Below, piece after piece: positions 35,101 through 50,400 of a stretch of 64,000 nt of DNA. The DNA comes from Cepaea nemoralis (Eukaryota > Mollusca > Gastropoda > Stylommatophora > Helicidae), in the NCBI GenBank assembly GCA_014155875.1, contig JACEFZ010015104.1:186001-250000 (forward strand), read 5' to 3'. Below the pieces are notes generated by a model. The model had not been told where the DNA came from, did not search any database, and was given only the letters and a program-made list of their open reading frames with translations. Both the position numbers and the translations under genes were made by a program. Each line of letters begins with the position of its first letter. Position 1 is the first letter of the stretch.

Positions 35101-38100
35101 GACCGCAAGGGCATTTTGTTGACAGAATTCATGACACTAGGGACCACAATAACATCAGAAATTTATTGTGAAACACTGAAGAAGCTTCGTCGGTCAATGC
35201 AAATCAAAAGTGTAGAATGCTCACCAGTGGCGGCGTCATCCTGCACTACAACGCGTAGTCCCACACTGCTGCTCGCACAAAGGCTTTACATGACATGAAT
35301 AAGTGGGAAATTGTAAACCACCTCCCTTACAGCCCGGACTTGGCACCAAGCGATTATCATCTCTTCAGCAAGATGAAGGTCTGGCTGGCTACCCAGCGCT
35401 TCAACACCGCTGAGGCGCTCATGGATGAAGTCAACAATTGGCTATGTACCCTTCTTGATGAGGGGTTACAGAAACTCATGCCACGGTACAACAAGTGCCT
35501 GAACTTAGGTGGTAACTATGTGGAAGAGTAATGCAGTGATGTATGGAACTTTTGTATGTATTTAGATGTTATTGTCAATTTGATTTAATTTTTACTGGAC
35601 AATCAGCAGTTGATTTTGGAATAGCATTCATATTTTTAATTGTTTTGTTCTTGTTGTTCCATTGATAAAAACTTCGGTCAAAATGCTCGCCTGTATCTGT
35701 GCTTTTTCATCCGTCGAGCTTCTAGATAATATTTTGTTTCATACTCCCTTACAAACTGTACAGCAGCATAACCCTTTTATCAGTAGTATCATGAATAAAC
35801 AGTTGATAACAACTACAGACTGAGTATATCTCCACAGATGACTTGATCCAGTTTACCGCCATTACCTGGTTGAGAGAGTTCATAGCCCTGGCTGGACGAG
35901 CCATGTTACCGCACATGGCAGGAATCCTGAACGCCGTCCTGCCCTGTCTCTCATACAGTGATGACAGTCACAAAAAGTTAGTTGAAGATGTCACATTTAA
36001 GCATTGATCTGTTGACAGATGACATCATGAGCTTATTACAGCTGTGTGGTGTTAGTGATCATATCTGTCCACAACCTTCTGTCTCTTGTACTACCAATCA
36101 TTTCAGATGCCAATGTTCCTCTATGCGATAATATCAAACTATCTAGCATCTTCTCTCTTGATCTCACCTTTCCTCCATTCCAACCTTCCTGTTGCTACGA
36201 TGTGCTTCAGCTTTTCTGTTGTCATGACATGCTCAAAGAATGTGAATTGTTTTCTTTTAATATGAAATAAGCAGTTCTTTAACTGCGTGAGCTCACTTCT
36301 TTCAAGTTGTCTTCATTAGACTTTATCTGCCCATGGCATTCTCATCATTCTTCAATAAAACCACATCTCTACAGCTTCCACATTGTTTCTCACTAGTCTG
36401 CTTTCTTTTTCATAATGTGACAGATTTGATGGTGAATTGTAAAAAAAAAACAAAAAAAACTCATCTGCTGCCTATATAACCTTGCGGTGTACGAGGGGGG
36501 GGGGGGGGATGTCTTGAGCCTGAGGAATTCAGGCCGGCTGGCTAGTCACCAAGAACCATGCAATGCAGGCAATAGTTTTCTTTTGCCGCCTTCAGAAAAA
36601 AATCCACACTTCCTGAAAATTCCAACCTGGGTCTCCCAAAGGAAAACTCTGCATTCTAGCCACTTAGCCAGCTGCTCCAGATGATGAACTAATCTGTTCA
36701 TTTTTAACTTCATTTTGAATGGTTTATTGATCATTGTCCTATTGAAAATTTGACAGAGTGAATGATAAGACAATCTATTTGTTTACATTTTGACGGAGTG
36801 ATAAACTAATTGGTTCGTGTGTAGACAGATTGAAGGGCAAAATAATCTTTTCCTGTGATTACAGATTGATGCATGGGTTAATCTGTTTGTTGGCAGATTG
36901 AAGAATGAACTAATATATTCCATTGACAGTGTGGAGATTGAACTAATTTGTTCACATGTTGACAGACTGAAGTGCTCTTATGACAGTTTGAAGAATTATT
37001 GAGTCAGTGTGTTGAAATGTTGACAAATGAATGAAATTGTTTGCTCACAGGTTGGCAGATTTAAGAATGAATTAATTTGTTTGATCACAATTTGATAGAT
37101 TGAAAAATGAATTGTTAATGCTGTGTTGACAAGTGAAGGATGGATCATTTGTTTGTTCACAAGTTGATAGATAAATGGGTGAATTCATTGACATTAAAGG
37201 ATGGGGTAATTTGTTCACAAGTTGTCAGATGAATGGGTGAATTAGTTGACATTTTGTTCACATATTAAAGGATGGAGTAATTTGTTCACAAGTTTAATAG
37301 ACAGAAAAGTAAATTAACCTGTTCGCAAATTGGGACAATTTCACAGACTGACTTAATGATTGAGGTACTGACAGTTTCACAGACTGACTTAATCATTGAG
37401 GTACTGACAGTTTCACAGACTGACTTAATGATTGAGGTACTGACAGTTTCACAGACTGACTTAATGATTGAGGTACTGACAGTTTCACAGACTGACTTAA
37501 TGATTGAGGTACTGACAGTTTCACAGACTGACTTAATGATTGAGGTACTGACAGTTTCACAGACTGACTTAATCATTGAGGTACTGACAGTTTCACAGAC
37601 TGACTTAATGATTGAGGTACTGACAGTTTCACAGACTGACTTAATGATTGAGGTACTGACAGTTTCACAGACTGACTTAATGATTGAGGTACTGACAGTT
37701 TCACAGACTGACTTAATCATTGAGGTACTGACAGTTTCACAGACTGACTTAATGATTGAGGTACTGACAGTTTCACAGACTGACTTAATGATTGAGGTAC
37801 TGACAGTTTCACAGACTGACTTAATGATTGAGGTACTGACAGTTTCACAGACTGACTTAATGATTGAGGTACTGACAGTTTCACAGACTGACTTAATGAT
37901 TGAGGTACTGACAGTTTCACAGACTGACTTAATGATTGAGGTACTGACAGTTTCACAGACTGATTGAAGAAACTGTTTGTCTCCAGGGTGCGAGAGGCAG
38001 CAGACAGTTTAAACCAGGCCTTGAGGAAGTTGGTGGAAGCACAAGATGACCAGCCTACCCCAACCGCTGAAAACATTACCTTCTATTCAGAAGTGTCTGC

Positions 38101-38374
38101 AAACGAGAAACAGTCCTTAGATTCTTCAAACAGTGGAAGGTAAGTCAGATCTGGTCGATTCATGTCTTTGTTCAAAGCTATTCATTGGATTCTCGAGATT
38201 ATGGTCAAAACTGGCAAAATTGAGGGGTAAAGAACAAGGGGAAGGCAAAGAAGTGAATTATTTGGATGGTTTGGCCATGTGGCATGGTCGAGACAAGAAC
38301 ACAGAGCTGATCCACGACTCTGGTGATGGTGTAAGATGGTGAAACACGACTTCCCACGCTTATTGGCATGGCAC

Positions 38375-38419
<45 letters not shown>

Positions 38420-41400
38420 AAGCAGAAGAATTGATGCAGTTGTAGTGTAAAAACGATGCTGGCCTATTCTTCTTCTTCTTTCCCCTTTATCCTTCACTAG
38501 GGCAGGGGCACACAACCAACTCACTACAAGCCCTCATGTCCTTAGCTGTCCCATGCAGCTCTGTCCACGCCATTAATTCCTGTCTGTACTTCTCTTCTGC
38601 AGATGTTTATTGGTCGTCCTCTCTTTCTCTAGCCCTGTAGATTCCAGTCACAGGCCTCTCTAGCTACACTATTCTCAGGTTTTTACAGCGAGCTGCGTTG
38701 TGGTAAACGCTCCCAAGGCGGCCAGAGGAAATGCTTTAAAGACACTGAATATTTCACTAAAAGCTTTTGGAATTAATCAAGACACTTGGGAGACTGCTGC
38801 TAAAGACCGAAATTCGTGGCGTACATCATTACATAAGGGTGCAGTCACTTGTGAAGCAAACAGGGCTGCAAGAGCTGTGAAAACAAAGGCTGGACTGAAA
38901 AACCACTGCAGGAGATCCTCCTCCTGGAACATCAAGCATTCTTTGCCCACATTAGGCCTTATCAGCCATCTTAGAACTTACGGCTCCATATTTTCAACCC
39001 CACAGGATGAAATGAATGGTCATCATCATTCTTGATGGACAAACAACATTCTCAGGTTTACTCAGCGTACATCCCAGCACCAGCGTTGTTGCCTCACCCA
39101 TCGGCATACTGGCCTGTGCTGTTGCAATGAAAACAATTCTCGAATCATCACTATCTTTACTGTTTTCATTGTGACTAATAAATCACCATCATCTTTATGT
39201 AATGAAACAGCCTCAGAACTTCTGTTAACTATTTTAAATATGTTTACTCATAAATCGATATTGAGACACAATGACAAATAAAGATAAAACTTCAATATCT
39301 AGTAGATCCGTCGTTATATGCAAATATAAACTACATTTAGAGTTATTATATTTTGTTGTTGTTGCACTGGCTCGCTTTGAACTCAAGCGTAGTCTAAACA
39401 CACTACTTCTAGTAGTGCTGGACTAAATTTTACGTGTGGATAGCTTTCCCTATTACCAGTATCTCTCACCATCAGGCGAACCCACTTTGACTTCAGAGGT
39501 ACTTGTAATTTACCTCCCCAAGTCAAGGATGACAGGTCAACATTTTAGTCCAGCTGTCCGGTGTAGGGGTTGAACCGCTAACCTCTGCATCAGCACAACG
39601 AATGTTTAAGAACACACGTTCTTATCCATTCGGCCGTGCTGCCCTACATTTAGAGTTATACTGTAAGAAAGCACGTCATTTTCTCCAAGAAGGAATATCT
39701 CATTGCAACATACAAGTAAATAGGGAAGGTCTTCAATAGGTTTAAAGTATCTTGGCAGTCATAACATCCAATGAAGATGCCTCATAGAGTTTAGAACATA
39801 ACATTGAAAGAAAATGCTCAGTGCTTGACATATCTCCAATCATTTTCTCTTTAATTTGATTCCTCATGTTTTCCCTCCATGCAACATGATCAATGGCGAC
39901 TTGCTACCAGGGTGCAGCTATAAATGCCTGTATGAATCATGTGCTGCTTACACACATCATCGTACCATAGTTCAGGCCTACCCCGAGATCAAGACCAACC
40001 AAGAGATTTATAAAAAGCATTTATAGAACCAAGTGGAAATCAGAGCATCCAGGCCACCAAAAAGATCATGCATATTTCTAACTCGGCCAAAGAGTCTTAT
40101 CACAGGAGACAACAAGCTGAAATATCACTTTTTATAAATTAAAAATAAGAGATACTGATGAATATAACTGTGGGACTGGTAAAATGACAGCTAAATATTT
40201 GCAAGAGTGTCCAGCATATACAGAACACAGAATATTTTGGCCCATACCCACTTCATTTGTGGACAGACTATGCAGATGTCAACAAGCTGAAGTTGACTGC
40301 AGCTGTCTTCGTTGATGTACTTCTGTTGTCTAAAGTTGTACAAAATTGAGCTGAGTCAAGAACCAACTTCACAGCACTCTGGACATTCCTACATGTGCTC
40401 CGTCCTCATCTTCAACAGTCAGCGAAGAGTCCCAATTCTAATGGTGCCTGTAGCAGTCTCATTCTGGCCTTTCCTTAGAGTCCTGTGTGTCGGCCAGATC
40501 CTCTACTCACTTCCTGTGGCACTATTATCTCCAGGCCGTGACCTATCTGCACAAAGAAGAAGAAGAGGATAAATTAGTACTTTGTATTCTATGCTAGGAA
40601 AAAGACTGTCATGTACTGTTGTGGCGAAGAGTTTACAGGACGCAGTTTGTAATCCCGCATACCATGTTCGGAACATAACTGTGGGCAATTTGGCAGCAGA
40701 CTGCCTTACATTGGTTTCTTTCAAAATGATATGTGTGCCGGTCGTTCAGAAAGCAATGGCAAACTGCTGAACATAAACTTGCCACGAACTGCCGAAAAAT
40801 GATAGGGTTGACTGCTACGTCCTGTAAATGATATGCAACTAACTAACTGTTGTATGTGTGTGAGACTTGGGCAATAAGCAGGCAAACTGAGGAACAACGT
40901 ATTGCAGATTTCACATTTGTATGTTGTCTAATGTTTCCCTGGCCTAGGGGTTAGTGTCTTTCTCTGTAATCCTGTATATTCTCGTGAGTAACATAACCTG
41001 TGTGAGAATTGGTAGTGGTTCTCGCCGCATACGGAGTATGTGAGCTGGTCGCTCAGAAAGCAATGGCAAACTACTGAGCGCAATCTTGCCTAGTACATCA
41101 ACAGCAGCTGAAAAATGCTGATGTTGACTGCAACGTCCTGTAAGGTATATGCAAAAAAAAAAAAAAAAAAAAATTGTGTAATGTGATGTCTAGTATATCC
41201 TGTAGCTACATTCTGTCCCCATATGTGACAGCCAACCAATACCTCTGTCTTCCCCAGTGCCATACAGCTGGAAATCCTGTCTTTGATCAAAGTGCTGCAG
41301 CGGTTACTGGGCCATGAGACCATACAGGCGAGGGTCGCGGCACTCAAGTGGTTTAACCTACTTCTGGTGAAGACACCCAACAAGGTGAGTGTTACAGTGC

Positions 41401-44400
41401 CTGTACACACCTGACTGTTTATTGTGTACAGATGTAAAATGGTGGGCAGTTAGTGATGAAACTGGGGGAAAGTTGGAGGCTCACTCACTTTGAACTCAAG
41501 GGTAGTCCATACACACTACTTCTAGTAGTGCTGGACTGAAGTTTGCGTGTGGATTAGCTTTCCCTAATAACAGTGTCCCTCGCCATCAGGCGAACCCACT
41601 TTGAGTTCAGAGCTACTTGTAATTTACGTCCACAAGTCAAGGACGATAGGTCAACAGTTTAGTCCAACTGTCTGGTGCAGGGGTTGAACCCCTTACCTCG
41701 GCACCAAGCACACTGGATGTTTAAGAACACAGTTCTGATCCATTCAATCATGCTGACCTCCTGATGATGATAACGGGACAATGAAGTGACATGGTCAGAC
41801 AACTTCAACACTAGTCTTTGCACTGACTAAAGTAATGATGATGATAACGGGACAAAGAAGTGACATGGTCAGACAACTTCAACACTAGTCTTTGCACTGA
41901 CTAAAGTAATGATGATGATAACGGGACAAAGAAGTGACATGGTCAGACAACTTCAACACTAGTCTTTGCACTGACTAAAGTAATGATGATGGTAACGGGA
42001 CAATGAAGTGACATGGTCAGACAACTTCAACACTAGTCTTTGCACTGACTAAAGTAATGATGATGATAACGGGACAATGAAGTGACATGGTCAGACAACT
42101 TCAACACTAGTCTTTGCACTGACTAAAGTAATGATGATGATAACGGCACAATGGAGTGACATGGTCAGACAACTTCAACACTAGTCTTTGCACTGACTAA
42201 AGTAATGATGATGATAACGGGACAATGAAGTGACATGGTCAGACAACTTCAACACTAGTCTTTGCACTGACTAAAGTAATGATGATGATAACGGCACAAT
42301 GGAGTGACATGGTCAGACAACTTCAACACTAGTCTTTGCACTGACTAAAGTAATGATGATGGTAACTATTATGTTGTTGTTCATTGTTAAACAATATACA
42401 TTTTCTAGCATCTATTTGTTGTCCTTAATAAGAACTACATTCTGATTTTCTTTGGCAGACGTTCCGGTATATAGAGGAGTTCTTTGGACTTCTCCTGACA
42501 ACTTTGGCGGATCCTTCTGATGATGTGAGTTCATTGAGTCTTCTGATCTGAATCTTGGAAACATGTTTGTACTGTATCTGTTGAAACAAGTTAATCATCC
42601 ATTATGTAGATAAATTATAGATCACATTACACTTGGTCACCATTACACATCATCCATTATGTAGATAAATTATAGATCACATTACACTTGGTCAACATTA
42701 CACATCATCCATTATGTAGATAAATTATAGATCACATTACACTTGGTCCACATTACACATCATCCATTATGTAGATAAATTATAGATCACATTACACTTG
42801 GTCACCATTATACATCATCCATTATGTAGATAAATTATAGATCACATTACACTTGGTCCACATTACACATAGTCCATTATGTAGATAAATTATATATCAT
42901 ATTGTCCATTGTGTTGATAACTTGTAGCTCACATGACCACAGGTACAACTCTACCATCGTGATAACACATACACAGTTGTCTCTCACAGGTGGTATTATT
43001 AGACCTAGAGGTGCTTTCGGAGATCTCATCCAATCCTGCAGGATTTGGAGTCATTTCAGGCTTGCCCGAAGGAGGAGCTGCAACGCCATCTTCTGACAGA
43101 TCAGCTGGAGAGCTGAGGCTGAATCCCTACTTCACCAAGCTGATGAATGGCCTCATTGACTGGTTCAAGAAAGACAAGCAGTTATTGGAAGACAGAGGGG
43201 CCTTTATTATCAGGTACTTCTTAGATACAGAATCACACCTATTCCCACCCCTGCAGTAAAAGAACCTGTCCCTCTGTACGACAAATCCAAGTATATTTAT
43301 CAATTTACATGCAAGTGCTAGTCTACCTACATCGGCAGAACATAGAGGCAGTTGAATAACAGGGTGGTCAAACACATACCCAATTGGATTGACAGAATAA
43401 TAAACAAAGACTTTGGGAACCTGATTAAGCTTACACATCACAAACTTCCTACGTCATCGATTAGATGGCAGTCATTTTGTGTGCTGTTTAACGCACAGAA
43501 TGGTCACATGTTAAAGCTGGCAGAAGCAATCGCCATCCATTTATAGAAGCAAACTTTATGCAAACAGAAAGACATGATAGTTTAAAATTACTGTTGTCGA
43601 TAACTGAAATTTCTGTGTGAACAGTGCTCTCTCGTGTACTGCCAGTCTTCTTATAGACCATGCTGTGTGGCTTTGGTGATCATGTCTGTCCCCAGCCTTC
43701 TGTCTCATGTACTGCCAATCTTCTTATAGTCCATGCCGTGTGGCATTGGAGATAATGTCTGTCCACAGCCTTCTGTCTCATGTACTGTCAATCTTATAGT
43801 CCATACATTTATAAATTTAACTTCTTTAATACATCTTCCACCTGCTGTTATAAATCCTTGACTTTATCATATATCCAGAATGCCTGAAGGTGTCCTTTAC
43901 TTTTTATGTTAGCCATTTCACATATACAGGCATGATTCCATCACCTGAGTTAAGTATTTCAAGTTCGGCATGATTCCGTCACCTGAGTTAAGTATTTCAA
44001 GTTATCTTTTTCAACATTAGCTGTCATTAGTGTTTAACCTTCTTCTTCTCCTCATTTTTCCTCCTCTTCCTCTTCTTCCTCACTTTTAGATTATGCTTAA
44101 CCTGGTCCATTATTATCCTTCCATCGCATTAATGCAACCCTTATTGGAAAATGAACACCAAGCTGTTGACAGCAGCAGTCGTTACTAGATCACTCATCCC
44201 TGGGAGGTTAGCCCGGTCAACAAATGCCTGAAGATGTGCCAGCCGAAAGGTGCAAATATCCCAGCTCTGCTGTAAACAGGCGCAAAGTATTTACATTCAA
44301 AACAATCAAACAAATAAATACACACTTCAAACGAACGAAGTAGAAGAAGAAGAAGATCACCCATCAGAACCATCAGGAAAAGAGAAATGAAATGTATGGG

Positions 44401-47400
44401 GAATATCAACGAATAGGTGGCGTGGAGAAATTAGCCGTATGTGGGACGATTCTCGGCACAAGAAGCTGAGAAAGACAGAGGAAGTTATATGTATCAAGCA
44501 ACAAATGATAAAAATAAGCTTGAAAATATTGCATCATAGAGAGGAGTGCGGAGAAATGATTGCCAATGTTGCTGCTGTATACCAAACACTTGAAGAAGAA
44601 GAAGAAGAAGAAGAATAAAACGATGAACAAAAAAGAAGGAAAATTTCTTGTAAACTGGATGTATACCTTTATTTTTTGGCGTTTGCTTGCTTTGAATTCA
44701 AGCTAAATCCGTACCAGTGTCCCTCGCCACCAGGCAAACCCACTCCAACTTTAGATGTACTTGTGATTTACATCCCCAAGTCAGTGACAAGAAGTCAACA
44801 TTTTAGTCCAACTGACCGGCATCAACACACCGGAAGTTTAAGATTGAGCGCTTTTATCCATTCACCCTTATTGACCTCCGATGTACACCTTCATAACATA
44901 ACATTTGCTCTGGTATCTGTTGGTTCAGGCAGTTGTCCATTTACCTGAGTGCCGAAGCCATATTCCGGAGTCTGGCTGAGATCTTGATAGAAGAGGCTGA
45001 TGTGAATTTTGCATGCACAATGGTTCAGAGCTTAAACACCATCTTGCTGACCTCGACTGAGATCTATGAGCTGAGGTCCCAGCTGAAGGAACTTGCCACA
45101 GAGGTTTGTAGCCTGTCCCCTATTCTCATCATCATTATCATCATCATCATCATCATCATGTTAGGTAATACAATAACAAGTTGAAGTTGTCTGATCACGT
45201 CACTCCCCTGTCCTCTATTCTCATCACCACCATCATCATCATGATGCCACTGCACATTGAGCATTCCCATGTGTGCTCAGTCCTCCAATGCAGCAGCCAT
45301 CCCAGAGTATTCCTGCTCACTGTTCCCATAATGAGTCAGTTATGGTATCTCCTCTGTCCCTCGAAGTAGAGGCATTGACGTGCCTTCCAACCAAGTACTT
45401 AGTAGATTGATTATATCAACCCTGCCCATGCCTCTTCCTGTTTGTATTGGTGCAATATTTGCCAGCTGGTTTGTTGGATGAGATGTGAACTTGTTGGATG
45501 TTTTATGTAGATGGATGGGATGTTAACTTGTATGTTTTGGTGTAGCTGGATGGGATGTGAACATGGATGTTTTGATGTAGATGGATGGGATGTTAATTTG
45601 TCTGTTTTGATGTATCTGGATGGGATGTTAACATGGATGTTTTGATGTAGATGGATGGGATGTTAATTTGTATGTTTTGATGTAGCTGGATGGGATGTGA
45701 ACTTGTTGGATGTTTTGATGTAGATGGATAGGGTGCGAACTTGTATATTTAGATGTAGCTGGATGGGATGTGAACTTGTATAGTTAGATGTAGCTGGATG
45801 GAATGTGAACTTGTATATTTAGATGTAGATGGATGGGATGCAAACATGTATGTTTTGATGTAGCTCAGTGGGATGTAAACATGGATGTTTTGATGTAGCT
45901 GGATGGGATATGAACTTGTATATTTAGATGTAGCTGGATGGGATATGAACTTGTTGGATGTTTTGATGTAGCTCAGTGGGATGTGAACATGGATGTTTTG
46001 ATGTAGATGGATGGGATGTGAACATGGATGTTTTGATGTAGATGGATGGGATGTGAACATGTATGTTTTGATGTAGCTGAGTGGGATGTGAACATGGATG
46101 TTTTGATGTAGCTGGATGGGATATGAACTTGTATATTTAGATGTAGCTGGATGGGATATGAACTTGTTGGATGTTTTGATGTAGCTCAGTGGGATGTGAA
46201 CATGGATGTTTTGATGTAGATGGATGGGATGTGAACATGGATGTTTTGATGTAGCTCAGTGGGATGTGAACATGGATGTTTTGATGTAGATGGATGGGAT
46301 GTGAACATGGATGTTTTGATGTAGCTCAAAGGGATGTGAACATGGATGTTTTGATGTAGATGGATGGGATGTGAACATGGATGTTTTGATGTAGCTCAGT
46401 GGGATGTGAACATGGATGTTTTGATGTAGATGGATGGGATGTGAACATGGATGTTTTGATGTAGATGGATGGGATGTGAACATGGATGTTTTGATGTAGC
46501 TCAAAGGGATGTGAACATGGATGTTTTGATGTAGATGGAAGGGATGTGAACATGGATGTTTTGATGTAGATGGATGGGATGTGAACATGGATGTTTTGAT
46601 GTAGCTGGATGGGATATGAACTTGTTGGATGTTTTGATGTAGCTCAGTGGGATGGGAACATGGATGTTTTGATGTATATGGATGGGATGTGAACATGTAT
46701 GTTTTGATATAGATGGATGGGATGTGAACATGGATGTTTTGATGTAGCTCAAAGGGATGTGAACATGGACTGTTTTGATGTAGATGGATGGGATGTGAAC
46801 ATGTATGTTTAGATGTAGCTGGATGGGATATGAACTTGTTGGATGTTTTGATGTAGCTCAGTGGGATGTGAACATGGATGTTTTGATGTAGATGGATGGG
46901 ATGTGAACATGGATGTTTTGATGTAGATGGATGGGATGTGAACATGTATGTTTAGATGTAGATGGATGGGATATGAACTTGTTGGATGTTTTAATGTAGC
47001 TCAGTGGGATGTGAACATGGATGTTTTGATGTAGATGGATGGGATGTGAACATGTATGTTTTGATGTAGCTCAGTGGGATGTGAACATGGATGTTTTGAT
47101 GTAGATGGATGCGATGTGAACATGGATGTTTTGATGTAGCTCAGTGGGATGTGAACTTGTGTGTTTAGATGTAGCTGGATGGGATATGAACTTGTTGGAT
47201 GTTTTGATGTAGCTCAGTGGGATGTGAACATGGATGTTTTGATGTAGATGGATGGGATGTGAACATGGATGTTTTGATGTAGCTCAAAGGGATGTGAACA
47301 TGGATGTTTTGATGTAGATGGATGGGATGTGAACATGGATGTTTTGATGTAGATGGATGGGATGTGAACATGGATGTTTTGATGTAGCTCAGTGGGATGT

Positions 47401-50400
47401 GAACATGGATGTTTTGATGTAGATGGATGGGATGTGAACATGGATGTTTTGATGTAGCTCAAAGGGATGTGAACATGGATGTTTTGATGTAGATGGATGG
47501 GATGTGAACATGGATGTTTTGATGTAGCTCAGTGGGATGTGAACATGGATGTTTTGATGTAGATGGATGGGATGTGAACATGGATGTTTTCATGTAGATG
47601 GATGGGATGTGAACATGGATGTTTTGATGTAGCTCAAATGGATGTGAACATGGATGTTTTGATGTAGATGGAAGGGATGTGAACATGGATGTTTTGATGT
47701 AGATGGATGGGATGTGAACATGGATGTTTTGATGTAGCTGGATGGGATATGAACTTGTTGGATGTTTTGATGTAGCTCAGTGGGATGTGAACATGGATGT
47801 TTTGATGTAGATGGATGGGATGTGAACATGGATGTTTTGATGTAGCTCAAAGGGATGTGAACATGGATGTTTTGATGTAGATGGATGGGATGTGAACATG
47901 GATGTTTTGATGTAGCTCAGTGGGATGTGAACATGGATGTTTTGATGTAGATGGAAGGGATGTGAACATGGATGTTTTGATGTAGATTGATGGGATGTGA
48001 ACATGGATGTTTTGATGTAACTCAAAGGGATGTGAACATGGATGTTTTGATGTAGATGGATGGGATGTGAACATGGATGTTTTGATGTAGCTCAGTGGGA
48101 TGTGAACATGGATGTTTTGATGTAGTTCAGTGGGATGTAAACATGTGTGTTTCGATGTAGATGGATGGGATGTTAACTTGTTGGATACTTTGATGTAGCT
48201 GGATGGGATGTGAAATTGCTGGATGTTTGGCAGGCATGGTATCTTGTTGGGTGTTCATGTGTGGTTGGAATGGCTCCGGTATCTATCCATATGATGAGCA
48301 GCTGGTGGCGTTAGAGGATACCAGCTTGCTGAATGTTTGTGAGGTTTCTCTGTGCATACAAGGTTATTGTTTGTGTTGAATGAAAGAAAAGTGAGAATGT
48401 TAAATGTTAATCTGTTAATGATGTTCATAGAGGCTACAGATCTGGATTTATTGTTGATTTATTGTCCATTTAAAATAAGCTGTTCATGCTGGTGTGTATC
48501 TTACAGGATAGCTGCAGCCTGTTCTGTTGCTTGTACAAGTGTTGGTCTCATAGTCCTGTATCCCTGATGTCCTTGTGCTACCTGACTCAGAACTACAAGC
48601 AGGCCTACAGGCTCATGCAGATTTTGTATCCTTCCATGTGGGACTGTGGTTGAGATTGATTCCACCAGGGTTTGACAGGAGATTGACCAAGTTAATTTCT
48701 TATGTGGAGAATTGAGGATTCATTTTAACAGGAGATTGACCAGGTTAATTTCTTGTGTGGAGAATTGGAGATTCATTTCACAGGAGATTGACAAGGTTAA
48801 TTTCTTATGTGAAGAATTGGGGAATCAGGTTGACAGAAGAGTTGTGTTTAAAGAGGAGAATAGGTAAGTTTGACAAGAGAAGGGTATTTTGTGTTTAGTG
48901 GAAGATTGGTAGGTCAAGGTTGGGCTAAAGGGTTAGTGGAAGGAAGCGGTTTGTTTTAAGTTGACATTAAAAGATGACGTTTGTTTTAGTTGGACATTGA
49001 AAGTTGGGGGTTTGTCAAGGCTGTTTTATTGTAGTAAAGTAGGAGGGTTAGTAGAAGGAAAGGGGTTTGTTTTAGGTGGACATTGAAAGTTGGGGTTTGT
49101 TTTTGGTGGACATTGAAAGTTGGGATTTGGTTTAGGTGGATATTGAAAGTCACATTTTGTTTTAGGTGGACATTGAAAGTTGGGGTTTGTTTTAGGTGGA
49201 CATTGAAAGTTGGGGTTTGGTTTAGGTGGACATTGAACTTGGGGTTTGGTTTAGGTGGACATTGAAAGTTGGGGTTTGTTTTAGGTGGACATTGAACTTG
49301 GGGTTTGTTTTAGGTGGACATTGAACTTGGGGTTTGGTTTAGGTGGAAATTAAACTTGGGGTTTGTTTTAGGTGGACATTGAACTTGGGGTTTGTCTTAG
49401 GTGAACATTAAAGTTGGAGTTTGTGGTGGCTGTTTACACACCTTAAGGCACACAGGGCATATGGTGCTGGACTCGTAATTGCATAGACCAATTGAGGCTC
49501 GGTGATTGATGTGATCAGCATGGCACCGGCTGCCTTGACTTCCCAAGACATAGTCTAGTACCTGTCTAGGCTGGGTCCACCTGGAAGTCAGCATGGCTGA
49601 ATGGATAAGCATGCTTGATCTTAAACATCCGGTGTGATGATGCTGAGGTAGCGGGTTCAAGTTAGAAGACTAAAATGTTTACTTCTCGTCCTTGACTTGG
49701 GGCGTAAATTACAAGTACCTCAGAAGTTGGAGTGGGTTCGCCTGAAGGCGAGGAACACTGATAATAGGGAAAGCGAATCCTCACGCACGCAAAAATAGGT
49801 CCAGTGCACTAGAAGTAGTAGCACGAGTATGGACTACGCTTGAGTTCAAAGTTGTATTTTGTTTAGGTCAAAATGATGAGTCAGATAAGTTGATGTAAGT
49901 CAGCATTTCACAGTTGAGTTGACTGTTTTATTTTGTTTAGGTCAAAATGATGAGTCAGATAAGTTGATGTAAGTCAGCATTTCACAGTTGAGTTGACTGT
50001 TTTATTTTGTTTAAGTCAAATGATGAGTCAGATAAGTTGATGTAAGTCAGCATTTCACAGTTGAGTTGACTGTTTTATTTTGTTTAAGTCAAATGATGAG
50101 TCAGATAAGTTGATGTAAGTCAGCATTTCACAGTTGAGTTGACTGTTTTATTTTGTCTAGGTCAAAATATCTAAGTCATATTAGTTGATCAAATCAGGGT
50201 TGGACGAGTGAATCACGTTAGTTAAGTATTCATAGATACAGGAGTTGTAAGTTAGTTTTGTGCATTAAATTAATATTCAATTACTGAATTAAATAAATAT
50301 TCAGCTCCAAAATTAGAGATGTGATCTTTGGTGCCAGTTATTTCTTTGACCTGTGACGCAGTGGAGACTTGGAGGTGACAGTAGATTTCTTGAAAGAAAT

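Noticed and set aside
37356..37967. 203-aa open frame of 12-residue repeats ([12 protein letters not shown])
   Set aside because: It is the 36-bp intronic minisatellite read in phase; the reverse strand is equally open and exon 9 of VAC14 follows 20 bp later.
46256..46945. 229-aa H/P/S/T-rich open frame on the - strand
   Set aside because: It is produced by the 35-bp array of VAC14 intron 13, with no start context or splice signals.
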